DNA of 64,000 bases. It comes from Sphingomonas rubra (GTDB lineage: Bacteria; Pseudomonadota; Alphaproteobacteria; Sphingomonadales; Sphingomonadaceae). Each line of letters starts with the position of its first letter. The stretch's first letter is position 1. The notes under the pieces were generated by a model. That model made no database searches. It was given only the letters and a program-made list of their open reading frames with translations, and had not been told where the DNA came from. This document shows, one piece after another, positions 27,905 to 37,120 of this stretch. Both the position numbers and the translations under genes were made by a program. Where the stretch lies: positions 62,001 to 126,000 of the forward strand of contig NZ_FOXP01000011.1 in assembly GCF_900115745.1 (NCBI RefSeq). The letters run 5' to 3'.

Positions 27905-29478
27905 AACGACAGCCCCATCGCGGTGCGGACGCCGGCCAGCGCCTTGACCTTCGCGAGCAGCTCCGCCGTCACCGGCTCGTCGACCGACAGCAGCAGCACC
28001 GCCTCGCCGCCCGCCTGGCGACGACCGAGGTGGAAGGTGCCGATGTTCACCCCCGCCTCACCGAGCAGCGTGCCGAGGCGGCCGATGAAGCCGGGCGCGT
28101 CGTCGTTGACGACGTAGAGCATCGGGCCGGCGAGGTCGGCCTCCACCTTGATGCCGAACAGCTCGACGAGGCGCGGGGCCTGGTCGCCGAACAACGTACC
28201 CGCGACCGAGCGGTCGCCGTCGGCGGTGGCGACGGTGACGCGGACCAGCGTGTGGTAATCGCCCTCGTGGCTCGATCGCACCTCGCGCACGTCGAGGCCG
28301 CGTTCCTTGGCCAGGAACGGCGCATTGACCATGTTCACCGTGTCCGAATGGACGCGCATAAGCCCCGCCAGCACCGCGCCGGTCACCGGCTTCTGGTTGA
28401 GCGTCGCCGCCGCGCCCTCGACCTCGACGGCGATGCCGGTGAGCGCACCCGTGGCGAGCTGGCCGACGAGGCTGCCGAGCTTCTCCGCCAGCGCCATATA
28501 GGGCTTGAGCTTGGGCGCCTCCTCCGCGGACAGCGAGGGCATGTTGAGCGCGTTGGTGACGCCGCCCGAGACCAGGAAATCGGCCATCTGCTCGGCGACC
28601 TGGATGGCGACGTTGACCTGCGCCTCCGTCGTCGAGGCGCCGAGGTGCGGCGTGGAGATGAAGTTGGGCGTGCCGAACAGCGGCGATGCCTTGGCCGGCT
28701 CCTCGACGAACACGTCGAGCGCGGCGCCGCCGACCTGGCCCGAATCGAGCGCGTCCTTCAGCGCCGCCTCGTCGATCAGGCCGCCGCGCGCGCAGTTGAT
28801 GATCCGCACGCCGCGCTTGGTCTTGGCCAGCGCTTCCGCCGACAGGATGTTGCGCGTCGAATCGGTCAGCGGCGTGTGCAGCGTGATGAAGTCGGCGCGG
28901 GCGAGCAGTTCGTCGAGCGTGACCTTCTCGACGCCCATCTCCACCGCGCGCTCGGGCGTCAGGAAGGGATCGAAGGCGACGACCTTCATCTTGAGGCCGC
29001 GGGCGCGGTCGGCGACGATCGAGCCGATGTTGCCCGCGCCGATCAGGCCCAGCGTCTTGGACGTGAGTTCCACGCCCATGAAGCGGTTCTTCTCCCACTT
29101 GCCGGCCTGCGTGCTCGCATCCGCCTCGGGCAGCTGGCGGGCGAGCGCGAACATCAGCGCGACGGCGTGCTCGGCGGTGGTGATCGAGTTGCCGAACGGC
29201 GTGTTCATCACCACCACGCCCTTGGCCGAGGCGGCCGGGATGTCGACGTTGTCGACGCCGATGCCGGCGCGGCCGACGACCTTCAGGTTGGTGGCGGCGT
29301 CGAGGATCGCCTTGGTCACCTTGGTCGAGGAGCGGATGGCGAGGCCGTCGTACTCGCCGATCATCGCGGCGAGTTCCTGCGGCGTCTTGCCGGTGATCTC
29401 GTCCACCTCGACCCCGCGCTCGCGGAAGATCTGGGCGGCCTTGGGGTCCATCTTGTCGCTGATAAGGACTTTGGGCAT
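27901..29478 (-). CDS. serA: D-3-phosphoglycerate dehydrogenase
   Basis: A 525-residue first enzyme of serine biosynthesis (3-phosphoglycerate to 3-phosphohydroxypyruvate, NAD+). It has the substrate domain, then the Rossmann domain (LGLIGAGNIGSIVADRARG) with catalytic Arg in NCARGGLIDE and His in STPHLGAST. An intervening domain and a C-terminal ACT domain (MLYVVNDDAPGFIGRLGTLLGEAGVNI) follow: the long type-1 form with possible serine feedback. It lies downstream of serC on the same strand, with a repeat between them. Confidence 0.97.
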   Translation of the reverse strand: MPKVLISDKMDPKAAQIFRERGVEVDEITGKTPQELAAMIGEYDGLAIRSSTKVTKAILDAATNLKVVGRAGIGVDNVDIPAASAKGVVVMNTPFGNSITTAEHAVALMFALARQLPEADASTQAGKWEKNRFMGVELTSKTLGLIGAGNIGSIVADRARGLKMKVVAFDPFLTPERAVEMGVEKVTLDELLARADFITLHTPLTDSTRNILSAEALAKTKRGVRIINCARGGLIDEAALKDALDSGQVGGAALDVFVEEPAKASPLFGTPNFISTPHLGASTTEAQVNVAIQVAEQMADFLVSGGVTNALNMPSLSAEEAPKLKPYMALAEKLGSLVGQLATGALTGIAVEVEGAAATLNQKPVTGAVLAGLMRVHSDTVNMVNAPFLAKERGLDVREVRSSHEGDYHTLVRVTVATADGDRSVAGTLFGDQAPRLVELFGIKVEADLAGPMLYVVNDDAPGFIGRLGTLLGEAGVNIGTFHLGRRQAGGEAVLLLSVDEPVTAELLAKVKALAGVRTAMGLSF

Positions 29479-29490
29479 TGTTCTACTCCG

Positions 29491-29591
29491 TTCCCCGGTG
29501 GAGGCCGGGGCCCAGTTGGGAAGGTTGACGTAACAGCGCGCGGACGCTCGTCTCGATCGTTCCGCCGCTGGGCCCCGGCCTTCGCCGGGGT
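29491..29591. repeat. Palindromic repeat (family A) between serC and serA
   Basis: Arms TTCCCCGGTGGAGGCCGGGG and CCCCGGCCTTCGCCGGGG face each other across about 65 bp, filling most of the serC-serA gap. Confidence 0.85.
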
Positions 29592-29601
29592 ACGAGAAGG
29601 G

Positions 29602-30753
29602 TCAGGCGCGCGCCGTCGCGTAGGCCCAGTCGAGCCAGGGGCCGAGCGCCTCGATATCGGCGGTGTCGACGGTGGCGCCGCACCAGATGCGCAGGCCCGG
29701 CGGCGCGTCGCGGTAGCCGGCGACGTCGTAGGCCGCGCCTTCGGCTTCGAGGAGCGACGCCATCTTCTTGATGAGCGCCTCGTCCGCGCCCTCGACCGTC
29801 AGGCAGACGCTGGTCTTCGACCGGGTCGCCGGATCGGGGGCGAGGTGGCCGAGCCAGTCGCGCGCCTCCACGATGCGGTCGAGCGCGGCGGCGTTGGCGT
29901 CCGAGCGCGCGATCACGCCGTCGGGGCCGAGCCCCTTCATCCACTCCAGCGTCCAGATCGCGTCCTCGACCGCGAGCATCGAGGGGGTGTTGATCGTCTC
30001 GCCCTTGAAGATGCCCTCGCTGAGCTTCCCCTTGCTCGTCAGGCGGAACACCTTGGGGAGCGGCCAGGACGGCGTGTAGCTCTCCAGCCGCTCGACCGCG
30101 CGGGGACCGAGGATCAGGACGCCGTGCGCGCCCTCCCCGCCCATCACCTTCTGCCAGGAGAAGGTGGCGACATCGATCTTCGCCCAGTCGATCGGATAGG
30201 CGAACACGCCCGACGTGGCATCGGCGAAGCTCAACCCCCCGCGATCCGCCGGAATCCAGTCCGCGTCGGGAACGCGGACGCCCGACGTGGTGCCGTTCCA
30301 GGTGAACAGCACGTCGGTCGACCAGTCTACGACGCCAAGGTCGGGCAGCTGGCCGTAATCGGCGCGGATCACGGTGGGATCGAGTTGGAGCTGCTTGACC
30401 GCGTCGGTCACCCAGCCCTCGCCAAAGCTCTCCCACGCCAGCGTGGTGACGTCGCGCGCGCCCAGCATCGTCCACATCGCCATCTCGAACGCGCCGGTGT
30501 CGGAGCCGGGGACGATGCCGATGCGGTGGGTGTCGGGAAGCTTCAGGAGCTCGCGCATCAGGTCGATGCAATGTTGCAGCCGCTGCTTGCCGAGCTTCGA
30601 GCGGTGCGAGCGGCCGAGGCTGTCGGTGGCGAGCGCCGACGCGTCCCAGCCGGGCGGCTTGGCGCAGGGACCGGAGCTGAAGAAGGGGCGGGCCGGCGTC
30701 GTATCCGGCTTCGACGCGCCCGTGATGTGGGGCGCGGTGGCAGTGTCCGTCAA
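29602..30753 (-). CDS. serC: Phosphoserine aminotransferase
   Basis: A 383-residue PLP enzyme, the second step of serine synthesis. The family start FFSSGPCAKPPGWD, the FTWNGTTSGVRVP loop and the PLP-lysine region FSWQKVMGGEGAHG are all present; this is the alphaproteobacterial SerC type. TTG 30753 is chosen as the start because GAGGAGAG lies at the right distance upstream; the longer frame crosses that site. The ribosome site can pair in a small hairpin (30758-30773). Confidence 0.95.
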   Translation of the reverse strand: MTDTATAPHITGASKPDTTPARPFFSSGPCAKPPGWDASALATDSLGRSHRSKLGKQRLQHCIDLMRELLKLPDTHRIGIVPGSDTGAFEMAMWTMLGARDVTTLAWESFGEGWVTDAVKQLQLDPTVIRADYGQLPDLGVVDWSTDVLFTWNGTTSGVRVPDADWIPADRGGLSFADATSGVFAYPIDWAKIDVATFSWQKVMGGEGAHGVLILGPRAVERLESYTPSWPLPKVFRLTSKGKLSEGIFKGETINTPSMLAVEDAIWTLEWMKGLGPDGVIARSDANAAALDRIVEARDWLGHLAPDPATRSKTSVCLTVEGADEALIKKMASLLEAEGAAYDVAGYRDAPPGLRIWCGATVDTADIEALGPWLDWAYATARA

Positions 30754-31276
30754 TGTTCTCTCCTCACAGAGAGCGCGCGCCGCGTTGGGACGGCGTGGCC
30801 CGTCGACGGCCCTAGAGGAGACGAGCCGAACCGACAAGGAACTTGTTGCGAATCCGTGAGCGGCTTCATGATTTTATGACGCCACGGGCTGCGGAGACGA
30901 CATAAACCGATGGAAAGCCGGCAACTCCCGTACGAAACGTCCACGGTCCACGATCATGACCCTTCCGCCGCCGCGACGGATACGCCGCGCTGCTGCTAGA
31001 GCTGGCTTTACCAGCTTTCGTCACCGTTCGTGCTGAGCGCAGTGGAAGCACCTTGTGGGAGCGTGCCCTTCGACGTCGCTCGGGGCGAACGGAAGTGAAT
31101 ACAGCTGATCGACTTCGAGTTTAACCGATAGCTGCCCGACGATGGCGTACCGACCATCGAGGCGCATACCCTAGGCGGCGAGCGCGCCCGCGGACCGATG
31201 CGGACGGCCGTCCGGCGCGGGCGGTCGAGCCGATCGGGCTTGCCGCGACGCGCTCCTCCCGCAAGGAGTGGCGATC
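30754..31276. other. Intergenic stretch with serC leader and a repeat
   Basis: About 520 bp between divergent serC and the extensin-like gene, with no credible coding frame. The serC side holds a GC-rich leader with small hairpins, including CTCTC/GAGAG over the ribosome site; this may be a structured leader of the kind known upstream of alphaproteobacterial serC. The repeat at 31022-31092 occupies the middle. Confidence 0.55.
31022..31092. repeat. CCGTTCG...CGAACGG intergenic repeat (family D)
   Basis: CACCGTTCGTGCTGAGC at the left and GCCCTTCGACGTCGCTCGGGGCGAACGG at the right form an imperfect palindrome. A related copy is part of the composite at 20026-20297. Confidence 0.75.
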
Positions 31277-31924
31277 ATGCCGGCTCGCTCGCTCCTCCTC
31301 GTCCTGCTGCTGCTCGCGCTCGCCGCCTGCGGGCGGACGCCGCCGACGCGCGGGACACGCGCCGAACCGGCGCGCCCTCCCGCGCGCGAGACGGCCCAAT
31401 GCCATGCCGACCTGCGCGCCGAAGGGGTCGACTTCCGCGTGCTGCCAGACCGGGATTTCGGCAACGGCTGCGGCGTGTTCGGCGCGGTGCAGCTGACCGA
31501 CATCGGCGTGCCGGTGACCGGCATCACCGCCATGCGCTGCGGCACCGCCCGCGCCTTTGCCGGCTGGGTCCGCAACGCCGCGGTGCCCGGCGCGTACCAG
31601 ATGCTGGGATCGGAACTGGCGCGGATCGAGGGCATGGGCAGCTACGCCTGCCGCAACGTCGTCGGCTCGACCCGCAACGCCGGCCGGCGATCGGGCCATG
31701 CGCTCGCCAACGCGGTGGACGTCGGCGGCTTCGTGCTGAAGGACGGGCGGAGGGTGAGCGTGCTGGGCGACTGGAACGGCCCCGACGAGCGCGCCCGCGA
31801 GTTCCTGCGCACCATGCGCCGCTCGGCCTGCCGCCGCTTCGGCACGGTGCTGTCGCCCGACTACAACGCCGCGCACGCCAACCACCTGCACCTGGAGGAC
31901 GACGGCGCCCGGTTCTGCCGCTAG
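31277..31924 (+). CDS. Extensin-like lipoprotein (putative peptidoglycan carboxypeptidase fold)
   Basis: A 215-residue protein. ATG 31277 is preferred over GTG 31268 because the AAGGAG site overlaps the GTG and sits 8 nt ahead of the ATG. A lipoprotein signal ends LAAC. The mature domain is the extensin-like C-terminal family, with CHADL, GNGCGVFGAVQL, GSYACRNV, SGHALANAVDVGGF (metal-site-like His and Asp) and HANHLHLE. Its conserved His/Asp pattern resembles D-Ala-D-Ala carboxypeptidases of the VanY/MepA type, so a cell-wall role is plausible but unproven. Confidence 0.88.
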   Translation: MPARSLLLVLLLLALAACGRTPPTRGTRAEPARPPARETAQCHADLRAEGVDFRVLPDRDFGNGCGVFGAVQLTDIGVPVTGITAMRCGTARAFAGWVRNAAVPGAYQMLGSELARIEGMGSYACRNVVGSTRNAGRRSGHALANAVDVGGFVLKDGRRVSVLGDWNGPDERAREFLRTMRRSACRRFGTVLSPDYNAAHANHLHLEDDGARFCR

Positions 31925-31956
31925 CCAGCACGCCTGCTTTGCCGTACCAGCCTCGG

Positions 31957-32832
31957 ATGACCGATACCCGAGTACCCGCGCGCGTCTTCCCCAACGCCAG
32001 CCAGGACGCCGAGAGCGCCAAGACCGTCGTCTCGACGCCGCAGACCGAGAGTCCCGCCTACAAGCTCGCCTTCCAGGACATGGACTTCCTGCTGCGCGAG
32101 GATCTGCGCCCCGTGCGGTTCCAGCTGGAACTGCTCAAGGCACAGCTGACGCTGGACGAGGCCAATATCGCCTCCACCTTCGTGATGTACGGCTCCGCCC
32201 GCATCCCGGAGCCGGAAAAGGCGCACGCGCTGCTGGAGATGGCGGCCGACGACAAGAGCCGTCGCATCGCCGAGCGGCTGGTCGAGAAGAGCAAATATTA
32301 CGACGTGGCGCGCGACCTTGCCCGGCTGGTCAGCCGCATTCCGCGCGACGAGAACGGGCGGCGTCACTTCGTGGTCTGCTCGGGCGGCGGCCCGTCGATC
32401 ATGGAGGCGGCGAACCGCGGCGCGCACGACGTGGGCGCGGAATCGATCGGGCTCAACATCGTCCTGCCGCACGAGCAGGCGCCCAACCCCTACGTCACCC
32501 CGTCGCTCTCGCTCCAGTTCCACTATTTCGCGCTGCGCAAGATGCACTTCCTGCTCCACGCCCGCGCGCTGGCGGCCTTTCCGGGCGGCTTCGGGACGTT
32601 CGACGAGCTGTTCGAACTCCTTACGCTGATCCAGACGGGCAAGATCGAGCCGATCCCCGTGCTGCTGTTCGGCCGCGCCTTCTGGGAGCGGGTCGTCAAC
32701 TTCGACGCGCTGGTCGAGGAAGGCGTGGTGTCCGAGCGCGACCTCGGCATCTTCACCTATGTCGAGACCGCCGACGAGGCATGGGACGTGGTGCGCCGCT
32801 TCTACGAGGAGCGCGCGAAGAAGGAGGGGTGA
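31957..32832 (+). CDS. LOG-family (TIGR00730-type) Rossmann protein
   Basis: A 291-residue protein with an N-terminal extension of about 85 residues before a Rossmann-like core. The core carries SGGGPSIMEAANRGA and the PGGFGTFDELFE motif that defines the lysine decarboxylase-like/LOG family. Members hydrolyse nucleoside 5'-monophosphates to base and ribose phosphate (cytokinin-activating in plants). The bacterial role here is probably nucleotide catabolism. ATG 31957 is the start; the longer open frame overlaps the previous gene. Confidence 0.9.
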   Translation: MTDTRVPARVFPNASQDAESAKTVVSTPQTESPAYKLAFQDMDFLLREDLRPVRFQLELLKAQLTLDEANIASTFVMYGSARIPEPEKAHALLEMAADDKSRRIAERLVEKSKYYDVARDLARLVSRIPRDENGRRHFVVCSGGGPSIMEAANRGAHDVGAESIGLNIVLPHEQAPNPYVTPSLSLQFHYFALRKMHFLLHARALAAFPGGFGTFDELFELLTLIQTGKIEPIPVLLFGRAFWERVVNFDALVEEGVVSERDLGIFTYVETADEAWDVVRRFYEERAKKEG

Positions 32833-32844
32833 GGCCGTATTGTA

Positions 32845-32964
32845 CCTCCCCGGGACGGGGAGGGGGACCCCCGCGAAGCGGTGGAGGGGCAGTCGCGAGT
32901 GTCGCGCCTGGCAACTGCCCCTCCACCAGCCTGTGGCTGGTCCCCCTCCCCGTTCCGGGGAGGA
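32845..32964. repeat. Palindromic CCTCCCCGG repeat (family B), intergenic
   Basis: About 120 bp: CCTCCCCGGGACGGGGAGGG, an inner GGTGGAGGGG/CCCCTCCACC pair, and CCCTCCCCGTTCCGGGGAGG. The order and arms match the copy inside truB (5331-5460). It lies between convergent genes. Confidence 0.9.
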
Positions 32965-32973
32965 CCACAAGGT

Positions 32974-33681
32974 TCACTCCGTCCGCGCACCCTTGCGCGC
33001 GGCTTCCGGATCGATCGACGGGGCGCCGGAGGCGGGCGTGCCGGTGTTGGCGATGTCGCCCGTCTCGCCGCGGACGTCGGTGTCGACCGCGTTGGTCGCC
33101 TCCGCGGTGTTGCCGCCGGTATCGGCCGCCGCGTCCTTGTCGGCGGCATCCGCCTTGGGTGCGGGCAGCGCGATGTTGCTGCCCTGCTGGTTGATGTAGA
33201 CCATCACGTTGGCGCGGTCCTGCGGGTTGGACAGGCCGGCGAAGGTCATCTTGGTGCCGGGGGCGAACTTGCGCGGGCTAGTCAGCCACGCGTTCATGTT
33301 CTCGAAATTCCACGAGCCGCCGACCGATTTCAGCGCGTCGGAGAAGGCGAAGCCGCCCTTGCCCTGCGCGATCGCCTCGCCCATCGTGCCGTACAGGTTC
33401 GGGCCGACGCCGTTGGCGCCGCCCTGGTTGATCGTGTGGCAGGCGGCGCACTTCTTGAAGACCTCGGCGCCCTTGGCGGCGTCGGCGGTGGGCAGCAGCG
33501 TCGCGATGTCGACCTCGGCGGCACCGCCGCCGGCGCCCTCCTCCTCGACACCCTCGATCGCGTAGCCCATCTTCTCGGGCCGGTGGCTCTCGAAGATCAT
33601 GTTGCCGACGATCGCGGACCCCAGCGCGACGACGCCCGCGCCCAGCGCCCAGCCGGCGATCGTGTTGGTCTTCAGGTCCAT
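32974..33681 (-). CDS. Membrane-anchored cytochrome c
   Basis: A 235-residue protein. An uncleaved N-terminal membrane anchor (about 8-30) is followed by a class I cytochrome c domain with haem site C78-x2-C81-H82 (CAACH) and axial Met M145 (GTKMTF). A long Ala/Asp/Thr-rich tail follows from about residue 175. This layout resembles cytochrome c552/CycM, which carries electrons from the bc1 complex to the terminal oxidase. It is divergent from pheA. Confidence 0.92.
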   Translation of the reverse strand: MDLKTNTIAGWALGAGVVALGSAIVGNMIFESHRPEKMGYAIEGVEEEGAGGGAAEVDIATLLPTADAAKGAEVFKKCAACHTINQGGANGVGPNLYGTMGEAIAQGKGGFAFSDALKSVGGSWNFENMNAWLTSPRKFAPGTKMTFAGLSNPQDRANVMVYINQQGSNIALPAPKADAADKDAAADTGGNTAEATNAVDTDVRGETGDIANTGTPASGAPSIDPEAARKGARTE

Positions 33682-33779
33682 GCTTTGCCCCAGTATGAAT
33701 TGCCTCCGCTCTTAGGAAAGCCAAAGGGCGACCGCAAGCGGCGCTTGATCGTCGGCCATCGCGTGATAACCGGCCGGCC

Positions 33780-34670
33780 ATGCAGTCCTTTCCCGCCCCC
33801 GCCCAGGCGCTGGTCGCCGCGATGACCGCGGCGGCGAGCGCCGATCCCGCCCGCACCGTCGCCTTCCAGGGCGCGCCCGGCGCCAACAGCCACGTCGCGG
33901 CCGAGCAGGCGTTCCCCGACGGGCTGCCCCTGCCCTGCTTCGACTTCGCCGACGCGATCGATGCGGTAAAGGAAGGGCGTGCCGACTGCGCGGTGATCCC
34001 GATCGAGAATTCGCTGCACGGCCGCGTCGCCGACATGCATTTCCTGCTGCCCGAATCGGGGCTGGCGATCACCGGCGAGCATTTCCTCCCCATCCGTCAC
34101 GCGCTGATGGGCACGGGGCCAATCGACGGCGTGCGGCAGGCGATGAGCCACCCGCAGGCGCTGGGCCAATGCCGCCACTGGCTGCGCGCGCGCGGTATCC
34201 AGCCGGTCGCCTATCCCGACACGGCGGGCGCGGCGGCGGCGGCGGCGGAGCTGGCCGACCCTGCGGTGGCGGCGCTCGCCCCGCCGGGCGCCGCGGCGCT
34301 GTACGGGCTGGACCTGCTCGCCACCGACATCGCCGATGCGGAGCATAACACCACCCGCTTCGTCACGCTGGCACGCGGCAGCCGCCCGCCGGCGGGGGAC
34401 GGCCCGTGGATGACCACGCTGATCTTCGAGGTAAGGAACGTGCCCGCCGCGCTCTACAAGGCGATGGGCGGGTTCGCGACCAACGGCGTCAACATGACCA
34501 AGCTGGAGAGTTACCAGCGCGGCGGCAGCTTCGCGGCGAGCGAGTTCTACGCCGACATTGTCGGCAAGCCGGGGGAGACGGCGGTCGACCGCGCGCTGGA
34601 GGAACTGGGGTTCCACTCGAAATGGGTGCGGCTGCTGGGCACGTATCGCCAGGCGCGGGTGCGGGGGTAG
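33780..34670 (+). CDS. pheA: Prephenate dehydratase
   Basis: A 296-residue protein that converts prephenate to phenylpyruvate for phenylalanine synthesis. The catalytic domain has VAFQGAPGANSH, CAVIPIENSLHGRV and the NTTRFV motif with catalytic Thr. The ACT domain (NVPAALYKAMGGFATNGVNMTKLESY) should bind Phe for feedback. No mutase domain is fused; the separate chorismate mutase at 18995 would supply the previous step. Confidence 0.96.
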   Translation: MQSFPAPAQALVAAMTAAASADPARTVAFQGAPGANSHVAAEQAFPDGLPLPCFDFADAIDAVKEGRADCAVIPIENSLHGRVADMHFLLPESGLAITGEHFLPIRHALMGTGPIDGVRQAMSHPQALGQCRHWLRARGIQPVAYPDTAGAAAAAAELADPAVAALAPPGAAALYGLDLLATDIADAEHNTTRFVTLARGSRPPAGDGPWMTTLIFEVRNVPAALYKAMGGFATNGVNMTKLESYQRGGSFAASEFYADIVGKPGETAVDRALEELGFHSKWVRLLGTYRQARVRG

Positions 34671-34673
34671 CCG

Positions 34674-34785
34674 TCATGCCGGGCCCTTCGGCGAAGCTCA
34701 GGAGAGCCTCGTCCCGGCATCCAGAGCCACGAAGCATGACACTGCTTGGCTCTGGACGCCGGGACGAGCCCAACGTGACGGATCG
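34674..34785. repeat. CGTCATGCCGGG...GTGACGG intergenic repeat (family C)
   Basis: Paired arms CGTCATGCCGGGCCCTTCGG... and GACGCCGGGACGAGCCCAACGTGACGG, with an inner CCAGAGCCA/TGGCTCTGG pair. Related copies are at 41580-41671 and 45037-45122. Confidence 0.8.
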
Positions 34786-36603
34786 TCACACGCTCGCCAC
34801 CCACGTATCGCCGATCTGTCGCAGCACATCCAAGGGCACGCGACCGTAGCGCAGCACCGCGGCGTGATACCGCTTCAGGTCGAACGCCGCGCCCTGCTTG
34901 GCCTTGGCCTTGTCGCGGATGTCGACGAACACCGAATGGCCCAGCTTGTAGCTCGCCGCCTGCCCCGGATTGACGCAGTAACGCTCGATCTCGCGCGCGG
35001 CATCGCCTTCGGTGTCGCCTTGCGCGTCGACGAAATACCGCACCGCCTTCTCGCGGCTCCAGCGGTAATGGTGCAGTCCGGTGTCGACCACGCAGCGGTT
35101 GGCGCGGAACAGCTGAGCGACCAGATAGCCGCAACGCCCGACCGGATCGTCGTCGTACATGCCGATCTCGTCGGCGAGCTGCTCGGAATAGAGCGCCCAG
35201 CCCTCGCCGTAGCCGGAGAAGCCGCCAAGCTTGCGAATCAGCGGCAGGCCCGTGTTCGACAGCGCCAGGCCGCTCTCCATCTGATGGCCGGGCAGCCCCT
35301 CGTGATAGGTCGTCGTCGCCAGCGCGAATTTAGGCCAGTCGGCCGAATCCTTCAGGTTGAAATAGACCAGGCCCGGGCGCGATCCGTCGATCGCGGGCGC
35401 CTGCGCGAAGGCACCGGCCGATCCCGCCTCGGTCTGGACCGGCACGCGCCGCACCTCGAATGTGTAGGGCGGCATCCGCTCGAACACCGCGGGCAGCCTG
35501 GTGCGGATCGCCGCCAGCCGCTCGTTGCAATAGGCGATCGCCTGCCGCTTGCCCTCGTCGGTATTGGGATAGAGGTATTTCGCCTCGCGGCCGAGCGCGT
35601 CCATGCGCTGGCCGACGCCGCCCTTGGCATAACCGAGCTTCTTGAGCTCGGCATCGAGCCGGGCATTGAGGGCACGGGCCTGGTCCAGGCCGAAGCGGTG
35701 GACCTCCTCGGGGCTGAGGCTGGTGGTGGTCGTCGCCTGGAGCGCGGCGGGGTAGAAGTCCGCACCCTTGGGGATCTTCCACACGCCCGCGTCATGGCTG
35801 GCGGTGCGGCGCAGTTCGCGCGCGTAGGCCGCTTGCGCGGTGAGGGCGGGCAGCACCTCCGCGTCCCACAGCCGGCCCACGTCGCGACCGTAGCGCGGGT
35901 CGAGCCCCTTGGCCGCCGCGCGCGTCCTGAGCGAGGTGACGACCAGCGCGTCCGCCGACGGCGTCGCCGTCTTGTCCATCTGCGTCAGCGCGAGGTCGAG
36001 GATGAAGTCGGGCGGCACCACGCCGACGCCGGCGTCGTGGCGCATCCGCGCGGTCTGGTCGGCGACCTGGCGCGCGAAGGCGCGGACGCGCGACAGATAC
36101 GCTTCCGCGTCGGCGGCGGTGTCGATCTTGTGCTTGGTGTCGAGGAAGTCGGGCACCGACTGGTAGGCGCCCGACAGCTGCGACACGACATAGGGGCTGG
36201 GGCCGTAGGACGATCCGCCGAAATCGAACTGCCCGATCCGCGCCGCGGAGCGGCGCGTGTAGAGCACGCAGTCGAGATCGATCCGCTGGTCGGGCGTCAG
36301 CGACGCGCGCGGGACTGCCTCCAGCTCCCTCAGCTCGGCGAGGTTCTGCGCCTTGGCGGCGGCGATGCCGGCGAACGACTGGTCGGACAGCTTGGCGCGC
36401 AGGTCGGCATTGGCGCCCTTGTCGAGGCCCAGGCTGGTCGCCCCCTCCGGGCTGCGGCGCAGCTGCGCCTGCACGAGCCGGTCGAACAGGGGGTCGAGCG
36501 GACCGGGCGTCGGTGCGCCCTGCGCGACGACGCCGCGGGGCAGTCCCGCGAGCGCGGCGGCGGCGGCACCACCCAGGAGCAGGGTGCGGCGATCGGTGGT
36601 CAT
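34786..36603 (-). CDS. DUF885 family exported protein, metallopeptidase-like
   Basis: A 605-residue protein with a Tat-like or lipophilic signal (DRRTLLLGGAAAAALAG). The C-terminal half has HEGLPGH (a zinc HExxx-type motif followed by H) and GEGWALYSEQLADE downstream, the conserved pair of DUF885. These proteins look like periplasmic zinc peptidases of unknown substrate. A paralogue lies at 37121-38851 on the opposite strand. Confidence 0.9.
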   Translation of the reverse strand: MTTDRRTLLLGGAAAAALAGLPRGVVAQGAPTPGPLDPLFDRLVQAQLRRSPEGATSLGLDKGANADLRAKLSDQSFAGIAAAKAQNLAELRELEAVPRASLTPDQRIDLDCVLYTRRSAARIGQFDFGGSSYGPSPYVVSQLSGAYQSVPDFLDTKHKIDTAADAEAYLSRVRAFARQVADQTARMRHDAGVGVVPPDFILDLALTQMDKTATPSADALVVTSLRTRAAAKGLDPRYGRDVGRLWDAEVLPALTAQAAYARELRRTASHDAGVWKIPKGADFYPAALQATTTTSLSPEEVHRFGLDQARALNARLDAELKKLGYAKGGVGQRMDALGREAKYLYPNTDEGKRQAIAYCNERLAAIRTRLPAVFERMPPYTFEVRRVPVQTEAGSAGAFAQAPAIDGSRPGLVYFNLKDSADWPKFALATTTYHEGLPGHQMESGLALSNTGLPLIRKLGGFSGYGEGWALYSEQLADEIGMYDDDPVGRCGYLVAQLFRANRCVVDTGLHHYRWSREKAVRYFVDAQGDTEGDAAREIERYCVNPGQAASYKLGHSVFVDIRDKAKAKQGAAFDLKRYHAAVLRYGRVPLDVLRQIGDTWVASV

Positions 36604-36654
36604 CGGGGATTCTCCGCCGTGTTCATTGTTTCCGCACCGTCTTCACGCCCCCTC

Positions 36655-36683
36655 TCGTCACCCCGGACTTGATCCGGGGTGAC
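36655..36683. repeat. CGTCACCCCGGA hairpin repeat
   Basis: GTCACCCCGGACTTGATCCGGGGTGAC is one near-perfect hairpin. It is the same unit as at 20026 and 41580. It lies just upstream of a DUF885 gene. Confidence 0.8.
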
Positions 36684-36700
36684 GACGTTGATCGCTCGGC

Positions 36701-37000
36701 TTACGCCGTGCGCGTGCCCGACAGCGGGAAGCTGCCGAACGCCCCCGCGCCGACGCTGCCGGCCAGCGTGTCGCCGTTCACCGTCGCCTCGCAGTCCAGC
36801 GTCATCGGCATCGGCACGGTCATGCTCTGCTTCCAGGCGATGGTGTTGCCGTCGACCGAGCCCTGCACGTCCATCGATCCCATCGCGCCCGACACCGCGC
36901 CGGTGAAGTCGGTGCCGGTGCTGTTCACGGTCAGCGTCATCTTCTGGTCGCCCAGCGGCGACTTCACGGTGCAGTCGTAGGTTCCGTCCACGTCGGCCAT
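36701..37000 (-). CDS. Small conserved protein of unknown function, beta-rich
   Basis: A 99-residue protein starting MADVDGTYDCTVKSPLGDQ. It is composed of alternating short strands with Gly and Thr (GAVSGAMGSMDVQGSVDGNTI), suggesting a small lipocalin-like or beta-barrel fold. There is no signal peptide. CGAACTCTCCTTCGA upstream contains a GAAGGAGAG ribosome site on its strand. It lies between two DUF885 paralogues, but nothing ties it to them functionally. Confidence 0.78.
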   Translation of the reverse strand: MADVDGTYDCTVKSPLGDQKMTLTVNSTGTDFTGAVSGAMGSMDVQGSVDGNTIAWKQSMTVPMPMTLDCEATVNGDTLAGSVGAGAFGSFPLSGTRTA

Positions 37001-37120
37001 CTGAACTCTCCTTCGAACGGCCGGTTCGCCCGGCCGCGACGACGCTCCACCTCCACGGCCATCGCCCGCAAGTCAAGCAGGGCGCTTGCGAGGCGGCGCC
37101 CGATCGCACAGGCTATCCCC

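Noticed and set aside
28030-30879. Plus-strand open frame of over 900 codons opposite serA and serC
   Set aside because: It crosses two real genes and the repeat between them on the other strand, which only a GC-bias artefact would do.
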